A stretch of 59,530 nucleotides of DNA from a bacterium BMS3Abin03. GTDB lineage: Bacteria; Bacteroidota; Ignavibacteria; Ignavibacteriales; Ignavibacteriaceae. Of the stretch, positions 1-9,497 are shown piece by piece (position 1 is the stretch's first letter; each line of letters opens with the position of its first letter). The notes beneath the pieces were generated by a model that saw only the letters and a program-made list of their open reading frames with translations, made no database searches and was not told where the DNA came from. The position numbers were made by a program, and so were the translations under genes. The stretch lies in contig JAJDNK010000296.1 of assembly GCA_022340715.1 (NCBI GenBank), positions 1 through 59,530 of the forward strand. The letters are read 5' to 3'.

Positions 1-1640
1 TGATAACCTTCTGTTTGATCTAAAGGTGCAAAGGGATGAATATCAGAAAACTCCCGCCAGGTTATTCCGAGCATTTCTGTAGTCCCATTTAGTTTCATTG
101 TACAGGAACCAAGAGGAATAATAGAATGAGCAAGAGACAAATCTTTATTCTCTAATTTTTTAAGGAACCGTAACATTTCAGTTTCAGAATTGTATCTATG
201 AAATGTTTCGTGTATAAGATATTCACTCTCTCTCCGAAGAAAATTATTTTGCTCGGATTCCGTTTTATTCAATAATTCTGTAATGAAATCCTCAGTAATT
301 TTTGAGCCTGAAATGCCGGCAAATAGTTTAATTAATTCCTTAAGATCATTCTCTTCTGTTGCTTCATTAATAGAAATTCCAATTTTACTGTTTCCGATGT
401 ACCTGAAATTTATTCCTCTTTTTAAAGCTTCATATTTAATGGCACTTACTCTTTTTTCAGAATCTTCAACTAATAGTGTATCAAAGAAATTCTTATTCAA
501 TTGTTTAAATCCAAATTCCTTTAATGCAAGATTCATTATCTGTGTAAAGGTTCTGATTCTTTTTCCAATTGCTTTTAAACCCTCAGGACCATGATAAACC
601 GCATACATCCCTGCAATAATTGCCAGAAGTGCTTGAGCGGTACAAATATTGCTCGTGGCTTTTTCCCTTCTGATATGCTGTTCCCTGGTTTGAAGCGCCA
701 TTCTATAAGCTGTATTACCCTGTACATCTATAGAAGCACCTATAATTCTTCCGGGAATATTTCTTTTATAAGATTCTTTAGTTGCGAAAAAAGCTGCATG
801 TGGTCCACCAAATCCCATAGGGACACCAAATCTTTGAGAAGAACCTATAACAGCATCAGCTCCAAATTCACCCGGAGGTTTTAGTAAAGTAAGACTAAGA
901 AGATCCGCAGCAACAACTTTATAAATATTTTTTTCTTCAGCATTTGCAAATAGTTCAGAATAATCTCTTATCTCACCATTACCGGCTGGATATTGAACAA
1001 GAATACCAAAAATGTTATCTGTTAATTCCACATCTTTATAATTACCAATTTTTAGCTCTATTCCTTGTGGAAGAGCTCTTGTTTTCATAACATCGATTGT
1101 TTGTGGAAAACATTCTTCAGAAATGAAAAATACATTTGCATCCTTTTTATCTCTTGATCTGATAGAATGAAACATAGTCATCGCTTCGGCTGCCGCAGTA
1201 CCTTCATCCAGAAGAGAAGCATTTGCTATATCCATCGCCGTTAAATCCGAAATCACTGTCTGGAAGATTAACAACGCCTCAAGCCTGCCCTGTGAAATTT
1301 CTGCCTGGTAAGGAGTATATTGTGTATACCAACCGGGATTCTCAAGAATATTCCTTTGAATAACGGACGGCAAGATAACAGGATGATATCCCATTCCAAT
1401 ATACGATCTAAATACTTTATTCTTAGCTGCGAGTTTAGAAAGGTTTTCTATAAATGTATGTTCATTGACTGCGGAACTAATTTTAAGTCTGTCTTTCAAC
1501 CTGATGTTTGGTGGAATTGTTTCATCTATTAGTTTATTAACAGATTCTGTACCACAGAATTTTGCCATTTTTTCAAGTTGCTTTTTACGTGGACCAATGT
1601 GACGATTAACAAATTTATCCGGATGTTCAAAAGCCATCAT
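1..1640 (-). CDS. gcvP: Glycine dehydrogenase (decarboxylating), P-protein, N-terminal part
   Basis: P-protein of the glycine cleavage system; it decarboxylates glycine with PLP and passes the aminomethyl group to lipoyl-H protein. About 546 residues are visible and the gene runs off the left edge. The protein opens with a typical P-protein start (FVNRHIGPR), continues with GMGYHPVILP and an SQGRLEALL stretch, and reaches PLGSCTMKLN near the edge. The length suggests the single-chain form (about 950 residues) rather than split gcvPA/gcvPB, because the visible part runs past the usual GcvPA end into the GcvPB-like half. The PLP lysine lies beyond the edge. Two adjacent ATGs (1640 and 1637) are possible starts. 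It lies 180 bp downstream of rnc in the same direction, far enough for its own promoter. The family assignment is secure. Confidence 0.96.
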   Translation of the reverse strand, partial: MMAFEHPDKFVNRHIGPRKKQLEKMAKFCGTESVNKLIDETIPPNIRLKDRLKISSAVNEHTFIENLSKLAAKNKVFRSYIGMGYHPVILPSVIQRNILENPGWYTQYTPYQAEISQGRLEALLIFQTVISDLTAMDIANASLLDEGTAAAEAMTMFHSIRSRDKKDANVFFISEECFPQTIDVMKTRALPQGIELKIGNYKDVELTDNIFGILVQYPAGNGEIRDYSELFANAEEKNIYKVVAADLLSLTLLKPPGEFGADAVIGSSQRFGVPMGFGGPHAAFFATKESYKRNIPGRIIGASIDVQGNTAYRMALQTREQHIRREKATSNICTAQALLAIIAGMYAVYHGPEGLKAIGKRIRTFTQIMNLALKEFGFKQLNKNFFDTLLVEDSEKRVSAIKYEALKRGINFRYIGNSKIGISINEATEENDLKELIKLFAGISGSKITEDFITELLNKTESEQNNFLRRESEYLIHETFHRYNSETEMLRFLKKLENKDLSLAHSIIPLGSCTMKLNGTTEMLGITWREFSDIHPFAPLDQTEGY

Positions 1641-1821
1641 AAATTATACTCACTCAAACTTTTAATGTATTTGTTCTCTTTTGAAGAACACCTGTTTTTT
1701 GATATCAAATTTAATTAATAATTAGCAATGAAGTTAATCAGGAAAGTGCAAATAAATTGATATAATCTTGATTAAATTCTAATTAATATGAGTAATCTAA
1801 AAATTGATCAGAAAGCCTGAT

Positions 1822-2601
1822 TTAATGGTCGTCTTTTATTGTTTTAAGAGCGTTGCGAGCTGCATTTTGCTCGGCTGTTTTTTTATTCTTGCCTTTACCG
1901 ATTCCCAATTTTTCGGAATTAACCGAAACACTCACTGTAAAGATTCGCTCATGCTGGGGTCCTTCTTCTCTAACAATTTCATACACAGGTGATGGCATTT
2001 TTTCTGCTTGTGTAAATTCAAGTAACTGACTTTTATAATTTACATCAACCAAGTAATCGTCATCCTGGATGTTTGGTTCTATCAAAACCTTATAAATAAA
2101 ATTTCTGCAGGCGTTCAAACCCTGATCAAGATAAAGTGCTCCTACTAAAGCTTCAAAAGCATCTGCAAGAACGGCCTTTGAAGTTTTTACGAAATCTCTT
2201 TCTAGATTATTACTAATAATAATAAAGTCTCCCAGATTTAATCCTTTCGCTACACTGCCCAATGAATTTCTATTCACAAAGTTAGCCCTTATTTTCGTCA
2301 TAAATCCTTCATTTTCATCCGGGAAATTTTCAAATAAATATTGAGCAACTATCAAACTTAAAACTGAGTCACCTAAAAACTCTAATCTTTCATTTGATAT
2401 ACTTTCGAATTCTGTTGTTTCTAAAGTTGAACGATGAGTTAAAGCTTGAAGATAATAATGTTTATGATTAAGAGAAGAACTCATCATCCTCTCTAACTCT
2501 TTAATTTTTTGTGAATTTAACTCAACAAGATTATTAGAGCTGCTATTCTTAACCCGTCTTCTTACAATAGAATCACGAATACGAGAAAACAGGCGAGCCA
2601 A
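1822..2601 (-). CDS. rnc: Ribonuclease III
   Basis: Double-strand-specific endoribonuclease that processes rRNA precursors and structured mRNAs. At 259 aa it has the usual two-domain layout: a catalytic RNase III domain (about residues 30-180) with signature NERLEFLGDSVL at 70-81 and the second acidic motif (DAFEALVGALYLD), then a double-stranded RNA-binding domain (about 190-257) ending in KKTAEQNAARNAL. A basic N-terminal extension of about 25 residues precedes the catalytic domain. It follows fabF by only one base, so it is surely cotranscribed with the fatty-acid genes; acpP-fabF-rnc is a common bacterial order. Confidence 0.97.
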   Translation of the reverse strand: MARLFSRIRDSIVRRRVKNSSSNNLVELNSQKIKELERMMSSSLNHKHYYLQALTHRSTLETTEFESISNERLEFLGDSVLSLIVAQYLFENFPDENEGFMTKIRANFVNRNSLGSVAKGLNLGDFIIISNNLERDFVKTSKAVLADAFEALVGALYLDQGLNACRNFIYKVLIEPNIQDDDYLVDVNYKSQLLEFTQAEKMPSPVYEIVREEGPQHERIFTVSVSVNSEKLGIGKGKNKKTAEQNAARNALKTIKDDH

Positions 2602-2602
2602 A

Positions 2603-3850
2603 CTAAGCCTCTAACTGCTTGAAAAGAATAGATGCGTTATGACCGCCAAACCCGAAAGTATTACTTATAGCATTTCTTATTTTTCTATCGGTTGGTTTAT
2701 TCGGACTGTAATTTAAATCGCATTCCGGATCGGGAACAGTAAGATTAATTGTTGGTGGTATTTTACTGTATTTCATTGCTAACAATGTTGCAATTGCTTC
2801 TACTGCTCCAGCTGCGCCTAAAAGATGTCCCGTCATAGATTTTGTAGAACTAACAACTAATTCATATGCATGTTTCCCAAAAACGGTTTTTATTGCCATA
2901 GTTTCATTAATATCATTATAAGGTGTAGACGTTCCGTGTGCATTTATATAATCTATGCTTTCTACAGAAACATCAGCATCTCGAATAGCCTCACTCATCG
3001 ATCTTACCGCACCTTCTCCGCCGGGTGCAGGAGCGGTTATATGGTGTGCATCTCCTGTAAGACCTACGCCGCCGATTTCTGCATAGATTCTAGCACCACG
3101 TTTTTTAGCATGTTCATATTCTTCCAAAACTAATGAACCAGCACCTTCTCCCAGAACGAATCCATTTCGTTCTTTATCGAAAGGTCTTGAAGCTTCCTTG
3201 TATCTGTCATTCCAGGTTGAAAGTGCTCTCATTGCGTTAAAACCACCCACAGACATCACTTCTACTGCTGTTTCTGAACCACCACTAATCATGAGGTCAG
3301 CACTACCTCTTTGAATTAGAATGAATGCATCGGAGATCGCGTGTGAAGATGTTGCACATGCAGATGTAGTTGCATAGTTAGGACCTTTCAATCCAAATCT
3401 TATTGATATCTGACCTGCGGCTATATCTGATATCATCATTGGTATAAAATAAGGACTGATTTTCTTTGGCGTTTTCGATTCAAAATAAATAAAATGTTGT
3501 TCACGTAATACTTTTAATCCACCAATTCCACTACCGAAAACAACACCAAAACGTTCTTTATTTACCCCTTCAAGATTTAATCCTGAATCTTCTACAGCCA
3601 TAATTGCTGAAACCAAGGCATATTGGGCATATGGGTCTAATCTCTTAAGAGATTTCTTATCTAAATATTTTAACGGATCGAAATCCCTGACTTCTGCTCC
3701 GAATTTCGTATCAAAGTTTGTAGTGTCAAATTTTGTTATAAGATCGACCCCGTTCTTACCACTGACTAATCCATTCCAAAATTCATCAATTCCAATTCCG
3801 ATTGGTGTAACGGCGCCCAAGCCGGTTACAACAACTCTGCGCTTTTCCAT
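2603..3850 (-). CDS. fabF: 3-oxoacyl-[acyl-carrier-protein] synthase II (KAS II)
   Basis: Elongating condensing enzyme of type II fatty-acid synthesis: it condenses acyl-ACP with malonyl-ACP. It has the usual 415-aa length and begins RRVVVTGLGAVTPIG. The catalytic cysteine is C165 in TTSACATSSH, and the two catalytic histidines are in NAHGTSTPYND and in the KSMTGHLLGAAGAVEA block. A Gly-rich end (NTFGFGGHNASILF) is present. It starts 19 bp after acpP, its substrate carrier, and is followed at once by rnc. Nothing is unusual in the sequence. Confidence 0.98.
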   Translation of the reverse strand: MEKRRVVVTGLGAVTPIGIGIDEFWNGLVSGKNGVDLITKFDTTNFDTKFGAEVRDFDPLKYLDKKSLKRLDPYAQYALVSAIMAVEDSGLNLEGVNKERFGVVFGSGIGGLKVLREQHFIYFESKTPKKISPYFIPMMISDIAAGQISIRFGLKGPNYATTSACATSSHAISDAFILIQRGSADLMISGGSETAVEVMSVGGFNAMRALSTWNDRYKEASRPFDKERNGFVLGEGAGSLVLEEYEHAKKRGARIYAEIGGVGLTGDAHHITAPAPGGEGAVRSMSEAIRDADVSVESIDYINAHGTSTPYNDINETMAIKTVFGKHAYELVVSSTKSMTGHLLGAAGAVEAIATLLAMKYSKIPPTINLTVPDPECDLNYSPNKPTDRKIRNAISNTFGFGGHNASILFKQLEA

Positions 3851-3869
3851 ATTTTCTCAAAGGAATTTT

Positions 3870-4109
3870 CTATGCGTTGCCGACTTTATCTTTTAGATAA
3901 TTTATTGCATCTCCCACAGTAGCTATTTTTTCTGCGTCTTCATCGGGAATGGATATTTGGAAGGAACTTTCAAAACCCATAACTAACTCAACTATATCCA
4001 ATGAATCTGCACCAAGATCATTCGTAAAAGAAGCTTCAGGTGTAATTTGAGATTCTTCGACACCAAGTTTGTCAATAATAATCTCTTTTACTTTTGCTTC
4101 AACATCCAT
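3870..4109 (-). CDS. acpP: Acyl carrier protein
   Basis: Small acidic carrier (79 aa) that holds growing acyl chains on a 4'-phosphopantetheine arm. The attachment serine is S36 in [11 protein letters not shown], exactly where the family has it. The flanking helices are strongly acidic ([14 protein letters not shown]). It sits between fabG and fabF as in most fab operons. The 94-bp gap to fabG upstream is the longest inside the cluster and could hold an extra promoter, which would fit the high demand for ACP; no clear promoter motif is assigned. Confidence 0.98.
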   Translation of the reverse strand: MDVEAKVKEIIIDKLGVEESQITPEASFTNDLGADSLDIVELVMGFESSFQISIPDEDAEKIATVGDAINYLKDKVGNA

Positions 4110-4203
4110 TTTTTATCTCCTATAATTAATTAGTTTGACTTAGTTTATTAAGTAGTAATTTAATTTTGTTAAATTTACTAAAATTGGCTCCAATTTGACA
4201 AAT

Positions 4204-4965
4204 TTACATAGTCATTCCACCATCAACGGCTATTACCTGTCCGGTAACATAAGATGCTTCATCACTGCATAAAAATCCAACAACTTTTGCCACATCTTCC
4301 GGTTTTCCCATCCGTCCAAGTGGAATTGCTCTTAACAATGTTTCTCGTTGTTCATCAGTAAGTTTATCCGTCATACTTGTCTGAATGAATCCCGGAGCAA
4401 CAGCATTTACCGTTATATTGCGTGATGCTAACTCCCTTGCCATAGCTTTTGTAAAACCAATAACGCCAGCTTTGGATGCCACATAATTTGCCTGTCCGGC
4501 ATTTCCAATCAATCCAACAACCGAAGCAAGGTTAACAATGCGACCATATCTTTGCTTGATCATCGGTTTTAATACAGCTTTAGTATAATTAAATACACTT
4601 TTAAGATTGGCATTTATTACATCATCAAAATCTTTTTCAGGCATACGTAGGAGAAGATTATCTCTTGTTATTCCAGCGTTATTAATCAGAAAATCTACAC
4701 CACCCAATTTATTTATCGCTTCTTCAACAGTTTTTTCTGCTTGCTCAAGGGAGGATGCATCAGCTTTGAAAGCATAAACTCTTGTTCCCGGATCATCCAT
4801 TTCTTTCATAATTTCATCAGCACACTCATCGCAGCTATTATAAATAAATGCCACATCCGAAAACAGGACACCGCAACAGCTTTTTGCTGCTAGTTCTTTT
4901 ACAATTGCTCTACCTATACCTCTTGTTCCACCAGTTACAATTGCTCTTTTATTTCCTGCCATCAT
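4204..4965 (-). CDS. fabG: 3-oxoacyl-[acyl-carrier-protein] reductase
   Basis: NADPH-dependent short-chain reductase that reduces 3-oxoacyl-ACP in fatty-acid elongation. It has 253 aa and a Rossmann fold with TGGTRGIGRA near residue 11, NNAGITRDN, the catalytic Ser in LASVVG, and the YxxxK motif in ANYVASKAG; the end is TGQVIAVDGGM. An unusual Cys-bearing loop (KSCCGV, then NSCDEC) lies after the first helix where most FabG sequences carry fewer cysteines. The start overlaps the upstream cysteine-cluster gene by 17 bp, so the two are probably translationally coupled. Two adjacent ATGs are possible starts. Confidence 0.96.
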   Translation of the reverse strand: MMAGNKRAIVTGGTRGIGRAIVKELAAKSCCGVLFSDVAFIYNSCDECADEIMKEMDDPGTRVYAFKADASSLEQAEKTVEEAINKLGGVDFLINNAGITRDNLLLRMPEKDFDDVINANLKSVFNYTKAVLKPMIKQRYGRIVNLASVVGLIGNAGQANYVASKAGVIGFTKAMARELASRNITVNAVAPGFIQTSMTDKLTDEQRETLLRAIPLGRMGKPEDVAKVVGFLCSDEASYVTGQVIAVDGGMTM

Positions 4966-5566
4966 TCTCTCCTGATTCTAATACTTTCGAATATTGTTCT
5001 TTAATCTTAAGTAAATTTTGAAAATCTTTTTCACCAAAAAAGTATTTAAGCTCTTCTCTACATGCTTCAAAGATTGACGTTTCACCTACCGGCTCTACGT
5101 TGCAAGTTTTTAGTCTATCGATATGCTCGTCGTCTATAGTAAGCGTATTTTCATAAATTGTAAGTGGAAACAAGATACAGTACATAGGTTTGTATTCCCA
5201 TTTATCCACACCATCTAAATTAGCCAATCTTTGTAAAGTGCACAATCCGTTTTTATCCAAAAAGGTACATTTACCATTGATTACTTCAGTACCTACTGCA
5301 ACACCAGATTCAAAATCTTCGTCTTCTTCCGGCGGTTCGAACCATTTTTCAATATTTTTAGATTGAGTCTCATCAAAGAGTTCCATTACTCTTTCTTTTA
5401 ATTCAAGTATCTGATCATGTTCTTTTTTATCAGTGTAAACGCCGTAATGGCAACACTCACCTGAACATTTACACTTGAATTTAAATGTAAAAATCTTCGG
5501 ATCAATGTAGAGATTATTTATCTTCTTAAAACCGGTTGTATCGAATGTTTCTTTTTCTTCACTCAT
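4949..5566 (-). CDS. Cysteine-cluster protein (DUF3109/YkgJ-like), function unknown
   Basis: A 205-aa protein with an N-terminal cluster CKCSGECC at about residues 33-40, further cysteines in GKCTFLDKNGLCTLQR and PMYCILFPL, and one near LKTCNVEP. This pattern resembles the YkgJ/DUF3109 families, thought to bind a metal or an iron-sulfur cluster; the biochemical role is not known. Its ATG overlaps the fabD stop by one base (TAATG) and its end overlaps fabG by 17 bp. It is therefore locked into the fatty-acid operon between fabD and fabG, which suggests a link to lipid synthesis or its redox control. That link is inference from position only. Confidence 0.8.
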   Translation of the reverse strand: MSEEKETFDTTGFKKINNLYIDPKIFTFKFKCKCSGECCHYGVYTDKKEHDQILELKERVMELFDETQSKNIEKWFEPPEEDEDFESGVAVGTEVINGKCTFLDKNGLCTLQRLANLDGVDKWEYKPMYCILFPLTIYENTLTIDDEHIDRLKTCNVEPVGETSIFEACREELKYFFGEKDFQNLLKIKEQYSKVLESGENDGRK

Positions 5567-6480
5567 TACAAATATTTTTCCACATCTGAATATTTATCGA
5601 TATTAAAACACTTAAAATCGGGATTAATTCTTTTAAGAAGACTTTGTAAAACTTTACCCGGACCAACCTCATAAAACTCATCGAATCCATCTTTTATCAT
5701 ATTATTAATCGTTTCTTCCCAACGTATAGGAGAAGTAACCTGCTGGTATAACATTTTTTTTGTTTCTTCTTTCGAAGTTACGGGTGCGGCAGTAACATTT
5801 GTATAAACGGGAAATTTCGCATCATAAAAGTTTGTCGTACTGAGTGCTGTATTAAGTTTTTCTTTTGCAGATTCCATTAAAGGAGAATGGAATGCTCCAC
5901 TTACAACAAGTTCTTTTACTAGTTTAGCTCCTGCCGATTTGCATAACTTCATAGCTTTATGAACTCCATCTACAGAACCTGAGATTACTACCTGACCAGG
6001 TGAATTAAAATTAGCACTCTGTACAATTCCTTCATTAGAAGCTTCTTTACACAGAACATCGACCTTATTAGATTCAAGTCCTATAATTGCAGCCATAGTA
6101 CCGGGATTATCTATTCCTGCTTGCTGCATTGCTTGTCCACGTGTTTGTACGAGTTTTATAGCTTCATAAAATTGAATTGAACCGTTTGATACAAGAGCCG
6201 AATATTCTCCCAAGGAATGACCAGCAACTCCTTCAGGCGATAAAGTCCTGATTATACTTGCAAGTATTACACTATGAAGAAATATTGCAGGTTGAGTATG
6301 TTTTGTTTGTTTCAATTCATCAATTGGTCCATTGAACATGATATAGGATAGATTAACACCCAAAGCATCATCAGCCGTCAGAATCATTTCTTTCGCTTCA
6401 ACAGAGTTATCGAAAAGATCTTTTGCCATACCTACATATTGCGATCCCTGACCAGGAAATAAAAATGCTTTCTTACTCAT
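5566..6480 (-). CDS. fabD: Malonyl CoA-acyl carrier protein transacylase
   Basis: Transfers malonyl from CoA to ACP, supplying the extender unit for FabH and FabF. It has 304 aa and the usual layout: FPGQGSQYVGM at 8-18, the nucleophile S89 in GHSLGEYSAL, the catalytic H198 in SGAFHSPLM, and the C-terminal EVGPGKVLQSLLKRI block. It starts 19 bp after fabH. Its stop overlaps the start of the cysteine-cluster gene by one base, pointing to coupled translation. Confidence 0.98.
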   Translation of the reverse strand: MSKKAFLFPGQGSQYVGMAKDLFDNSVEAKEMILTADDALGVNLSYIMFNGPIDELKQTKHTQPAIFLHSVILASIIRTLSPEGVAGHSLGEYSALVSNGSIQFYEAIKLVQTRGQAMQQAGIDNPGTMAAIIGLESNKVDVLCKEASNEGIVQSANFNSPGQVVISGSVDGVHKAMKLCKSAGAKLVKELVVSGAFHSPLMESAKEKLNTALSTTNFYDAKFPVYTNVTAAPVTSKEETKKMLYQQVTSPIRWEETINNMIKDGFDEFYEVGPGKVLQSLLKRINPDFKCFNIDKYSDVEKYL

Positions 6481-6499
6481 TTTATCTTATAATACTTTC

Positions 6500-7498
6500 T
6501 CAAATTGCCCAGACAACTAAAGATGCTCCCCAGGTATAGCCTGCACCAAAAGCCGACAGTACTAATTTATCTCCTTTTTTTATCTTACCATCTCTGTAAT
6601 ATTCTACTAAACATAGAGGAATTGTAGCTGCCGTAGTATTTCCATATTTATCAATATTCCTCATAACTTTTTCTCTACTCAATCCCATTCTTTCTCCGGT
6701 TGCATCAATTATCCTCATATTAGCCTGATGAGGAACAAGAAAAGCAACATCATCTCCTGTTAATCCATTTTTCTGCATCAATTCATAAGACACATCAGCC
6801 ATTCCTTTAACTGCAACTTTAAAGACAGCTTTTCCATCCTGGTAAATGTAATGCATTTTTTTATCTACGGTTTCTTTTGTGGGTGGATTTAAGCTGCCTC
6901 CGCCCAGCATATACAATTTATCTTTACCAGAACCATCAATTCTTAGAATGAAATCCTGCAAACCTAAACTCAAATCTTCAGAGCGCTCTAACAGAATTGC
7001 TGCACCAGCGTCTCCAAATAAAATACAATTGTTGCGATCGGTGTAATCGGTAATTGCCGTCATTTTATCAGCACCGATTACCAAAACTTTTTTATACTGT
7101 CCACTTTCAATTAATGAACAACCTGCCTGGAATGCAAATAAGAATCCTGAACATGCTGCAGACAAATCAAACCCCCAGGCATTAACTGCACCTATCCTTT
7201 CCTGAATAAGGCAAGCAGTTGCAGGAAAAAACATATCCGGTGTTACTGTTGCAACAATTATTGCATCTATTTCTTCAGGTTTTAAATTATGATTTTTAAT
7301 TAGATCTTCAGCAGCTTTAGTTGCTAGATCACTTGTTGCTCCGTTTTCCAGCATTCGCCGTTCTTTAATACCTGTACGTGTTGTAATCCATTCATCCGTT
7401 GTATCGACAATGCTTTCAAAGTAAGCATTCGTTAAAACCTTATCCGGTACGTACATCCCCAATCCTGTAATTATCGCACTATATTTTTTTCTCTCCAA
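6500..7498 (-). CDS. fabH: 3-oxoacyl-[acyl-carrier-protein] synthase III (KAS III)
   Basis: Starts fatty-acid synthesis by condensing an acyl-CoA primer with malonyl-ACP. It has 332 aa. The catalytic triad is visible: C116 in LSAACSGFLF, H257 in VPHQANMRI and N287 in YGNTTAATIP. The N-terminal TRTGIKERR block that contacts CoA is intact. The primer (acetyl or branched acyl) cannot be read from the motifs alone. It begins 11 bp after plsX in the conserved order rpmF-plsX-fabH-fabD. Confidence 0.98.
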   Translation of the reverse strand: MERKKYSAIITGLGMYVPDKVLTNAYFESIVDTTDEWITTRTGIKERRMLENGATSDLATKAAEDLIKNHNLKPEEIDAIIVATVTPDMFFPATACLIQERIGAVNAWGFDLSAACSGFLFAFQAGCSLIESGQYKKVLVIGADKMTAITDYTDRNNCILFGDAGAAILLERSEDLSLGLQDFILRIDGSGKDKLYMLGGGSLNPPTKETVDKKMHYIYQDGKAVFKVAVKGMADVSYELMQKNGLTGDDVAFLVPHQANMRIIDATGERMGLSREKVMRNIDKYGNTTAATIPLCLVEYYRDGKIKKGDKLVLSAFGAGYTWGASLVVWAI

Positions 7499-7509
7499 AA
7501 TATTTTCCG

Positions 7510-8553
7510 TTAATTATTTTGAGTGTTTGAATATTGTTCAATTTCGTTTTTTAATGTATCTATTAATTTTTTATCATGCATTTCTTTTGCACGTAAAACC
7601 ATATTTTTTATTGCCAGAGGAGTACTTGATCCGTGACCAACAATGCTTATTCCGTTTAAACCAAGCAGCGGTAATCCACCTTGCAATTCATAGTTTGCAT
7701 TTTTCAATGATTCTCTAAGAGGAGTTCTAACAAATCCAGCTCTCAACTTATTTATGAATCCTTTATCTGCATAATTCCTTAATTGTGCTCTTAGAAATGG
7801 GATGATGCTTTCTGCAAACTTCAACAAAATATTCCCAATAAATCCATCACAAATAACCAGATCAACCTTTCCTTTAAAAATATCTTTACCTTCAACATTA
7901 CCAATAAAATTCAATTTAGATTCTTTTAATAATTTCCCGGCTTCCATTGTTAACAGATAACCTTTTCCTTCTTCTTCACCCACATTTAAAAGACCGACCT
8001 TAGGATTTTTAATTTCATAAATTTCTTCAATGAAGATAGAACTTAACAAAGCAAACTCAAGTAAGTGTTTCGGTTTGGAATCAACAAATGCTCCAACATC
8101 GGAAATAAATGTATAGCCCTGTTTTTCATTCGGGAAAGGTGCTGTTAAGGTTGGTCTGCTCACTCCGGGAATTCTACCAATATTTAAAACTGAACTCATA
8201 GTCATTGCGCCGGTATTTCCTGCACTTACAAATCCATCTGCTTTATTATCTCTGACTAATTTGGGACCAATGACCAAAGATGAGTTAAGCTTTTTTTTAA
8301 GAGAACTTGTCGGGCTATCTCCCATTTCAATTACTTCATCAGTGTGAACAATTATATCCTCATTAATGGATAGATTATGTAAAGAAGCAACGTTTAAAAT
8401 TTCTTCTTTCTTACCAACAAGAAGTAGTTGAAAATTCTTTGCTTCAGCATAAGCCTGAAAAGCTCCAAGCACAGCATTTTCCGGTGCAAAATCGCCACCC
8501 ATAGCATCAATTGCGATTCTACATTGAGAGCCGGAACTATTAATATTGGTCAT
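7510..8553 (-). CDS. plsX: Phosphate acyltransferase PlsX
   Basis: Makes acyl-phosphate from acyl-ACP, the donor used by PlsY in glycerophospholipid synthesis. It has 347 aa with the family landmarks AIDAMGGDFAPE near residue 13, GFVSAGNTGAMTM, LLNVGEEEGKG, and the D/GF(I/V)GN block VICDGFIGNILLK. It sits 15 bp after rpmF and 11 bp before fabH. The C-terminal part ends GLNGISIVGHGSSTPLAI, typical of PlsX. No irregularity is seen. Confidence 0.97.
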   Translation of the reverse strand: MTNINSSGSQCRIAIDAMGGDFAPENAVLGAFQAYAEAKNFQLLLVGKKEEILNVASLHNLSINEDIIVHTDEVIEMGDSPTSSLKKKLNSSLVIGPKLVRDNKADGFVSAGNTGAMTMSSVLNIGRIPGVSRPTLTAPFPNEKQGYTFISDVGAFVDSKPKHLLEFALLSSIFIEEIYEIKNPKVGLLNVGEEEGKGYLLTMEAGKLLKESKLNFIGNVEGKDIFKGKVDLVICDGFIGNILLKFAESIIPFLRAQLRNYADKGFINKLRAGFVRTPLRESLKNANYELQGGLPLLGLNGISIVGHGSSTPLAIKNMVLRAKEMHDKKLIDTLKNEIEQYSNTQNN

Positions 8554-8568
8554 TTAATACGAGTTCTT

Positions 8569-8748
8569 TTATCCTTTTGGAATGAACATCGAACGTTCAT
8601 TATAATATCCGCAGGAAGGACAAGCACGATGTGCAAGCTTAATTTCACCGCAATGAGAACAGGTGCTCATTGAAGGTACTGATGCTTTATAGTGAGTTCT
8701 TCTTTTATCTCTTCTGCTTTTTGAATTTTTTCGTTTCGGATGTGGCAT
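8569..8748 (-). CDS. rpmF: Large ribosomal subunit protein bL32
   Basis: A short gene of 59 codons. The protein begins [20 protein letters not shown], a typical basic bL32 start, followed by the zinc-ribbon cysteines C30, C33, C43 and C46 (CSHC and CPSC). It therefore belongs to the zinc-binding version of bL32. It lies between the DUF177 gene (17 bp upstream) and plsX (15 bp downstream), the conserved order linking ribosome and lipid synthesis. The start is the ATG at 8748. Confidence 0.97.
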   Translation of the reverse strand: MPHPKRKNSKSRRDKRRTHYKASVPSMSTCSHCGEIKLAHRACPSCGYYNERSMFIPKG

Positions 8749-8765
8749 TGTTAATATCTTTTCCT

Positions 8766-9272
8766 TTAGTTTTTATTAATTTTGTTTTTCAATTCTAATA
8801 ACGGTTTCCATCGTTCATCTATTTCCTGTCCAGGGCAGTCACATTTACCTTCGTTCAGGTCTTTGCCGCACTTATAACATAAACCTTTGCAATCTTCCTT
8901 GCATAATTTTTTCATCGGTATAGAAAGTATTAAATAATCACGAACGTCCTGCGAAATATCAATTTTATCAGCATCGTGGGGAAGATAAGTAACATCCACT
9001 TCTTCCGATTTTGAACTAATATCCCTCAACAGGTACACCATTTTATAATTACTTTCAACAGTTCTTACAAATTCTTTACTGCATCTATCACAAATAAAAT
9101 TTGCATCAACTGAAGTTGATGATTCTATAATAATCTGGTCATCAAATTTATTAAGAACAACGTTAGTATAATAATCGCCAAAGAAGGGTTCTTCAAGTTC
9201 TAAATTCTTTATACCGAAATTAAAATCATAATTATACGTACCGTTCGATAGACCGGAAACCTTGATTTTCAT
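8766..9272 (-). CDS. YceD/DUF177 family protein
   Basis: Member of the DUF177 (YceD) family nearly always found directly upstream of rpmF. Members have been linked to 23S rRNA accumulation, but a precise mechanism is not established here. From the ATG at 9272 the protein is 168 aa; a TTG four codons further upstream is possible but less likely. Two cysteine pairs are visible: CDRC in the centre ([14 protein letters not shown]) and a C-terminal cluster [17 protein letters not shown] ending in CDCPG, typical of DUF177. It is the first gene of the rpmF-plsX-fab operon, so the operon promoter should lie in 9273-9497. Confidence 0.93.
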   Translation of the reverse strand: MKIKVSGLSNGTYNYDFNFGIKNLELEEPFFGDYYTNVVLNKFDDQIIIESSTSVDANFICDRCSKEFVRTVESNYKMVYLLRDISSKSEEVDVTYLPHDADKIDISQDVRDYLILSIPMKKLCKEDCKGLCYKCGKDLNEGKCDCPGQEIDERWKPLLELKNKINKN

Positions 9273-9497
9273 CACTGTACGCAAAGTTTAAATAAAAATG
9301 ACAATAAATATATCAACACTTTTGCTGACAATCAAACATTTTGAGGAGCACATATAATCGCATAAGCATAGTAAAACAGTCTATTACAATTAGCTGTTAA
9401 ATTTATCATACAAATAATTTCGTGATTGATAATTCTTCAGGATTAACAATTTATTGTTATTTTTGATACCGTATTTACAGCTTACAATAGGAATTCA
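9273..9497. promoter_or_regulatory. Divergent intergenic region (rpmF-fab operon / ABC exporter operon)
   Basis: A 225-bp AT-rich stretch between two divergently oriented operons. It must hold the start signals for the DUF177-rpmF-plsX-fab transcript (leftward) and for the ABC exporter operon (rightward). I see no convincing long inverted repeat and no canonical -35/-10 pair that I would defend. Confidence 0.5.

Noticed and set aside
283..1992. Short plus-strand open frames over gcvP and rnc
   Set aside because: They lie opposite strongly conserved genes and show no family likeness.
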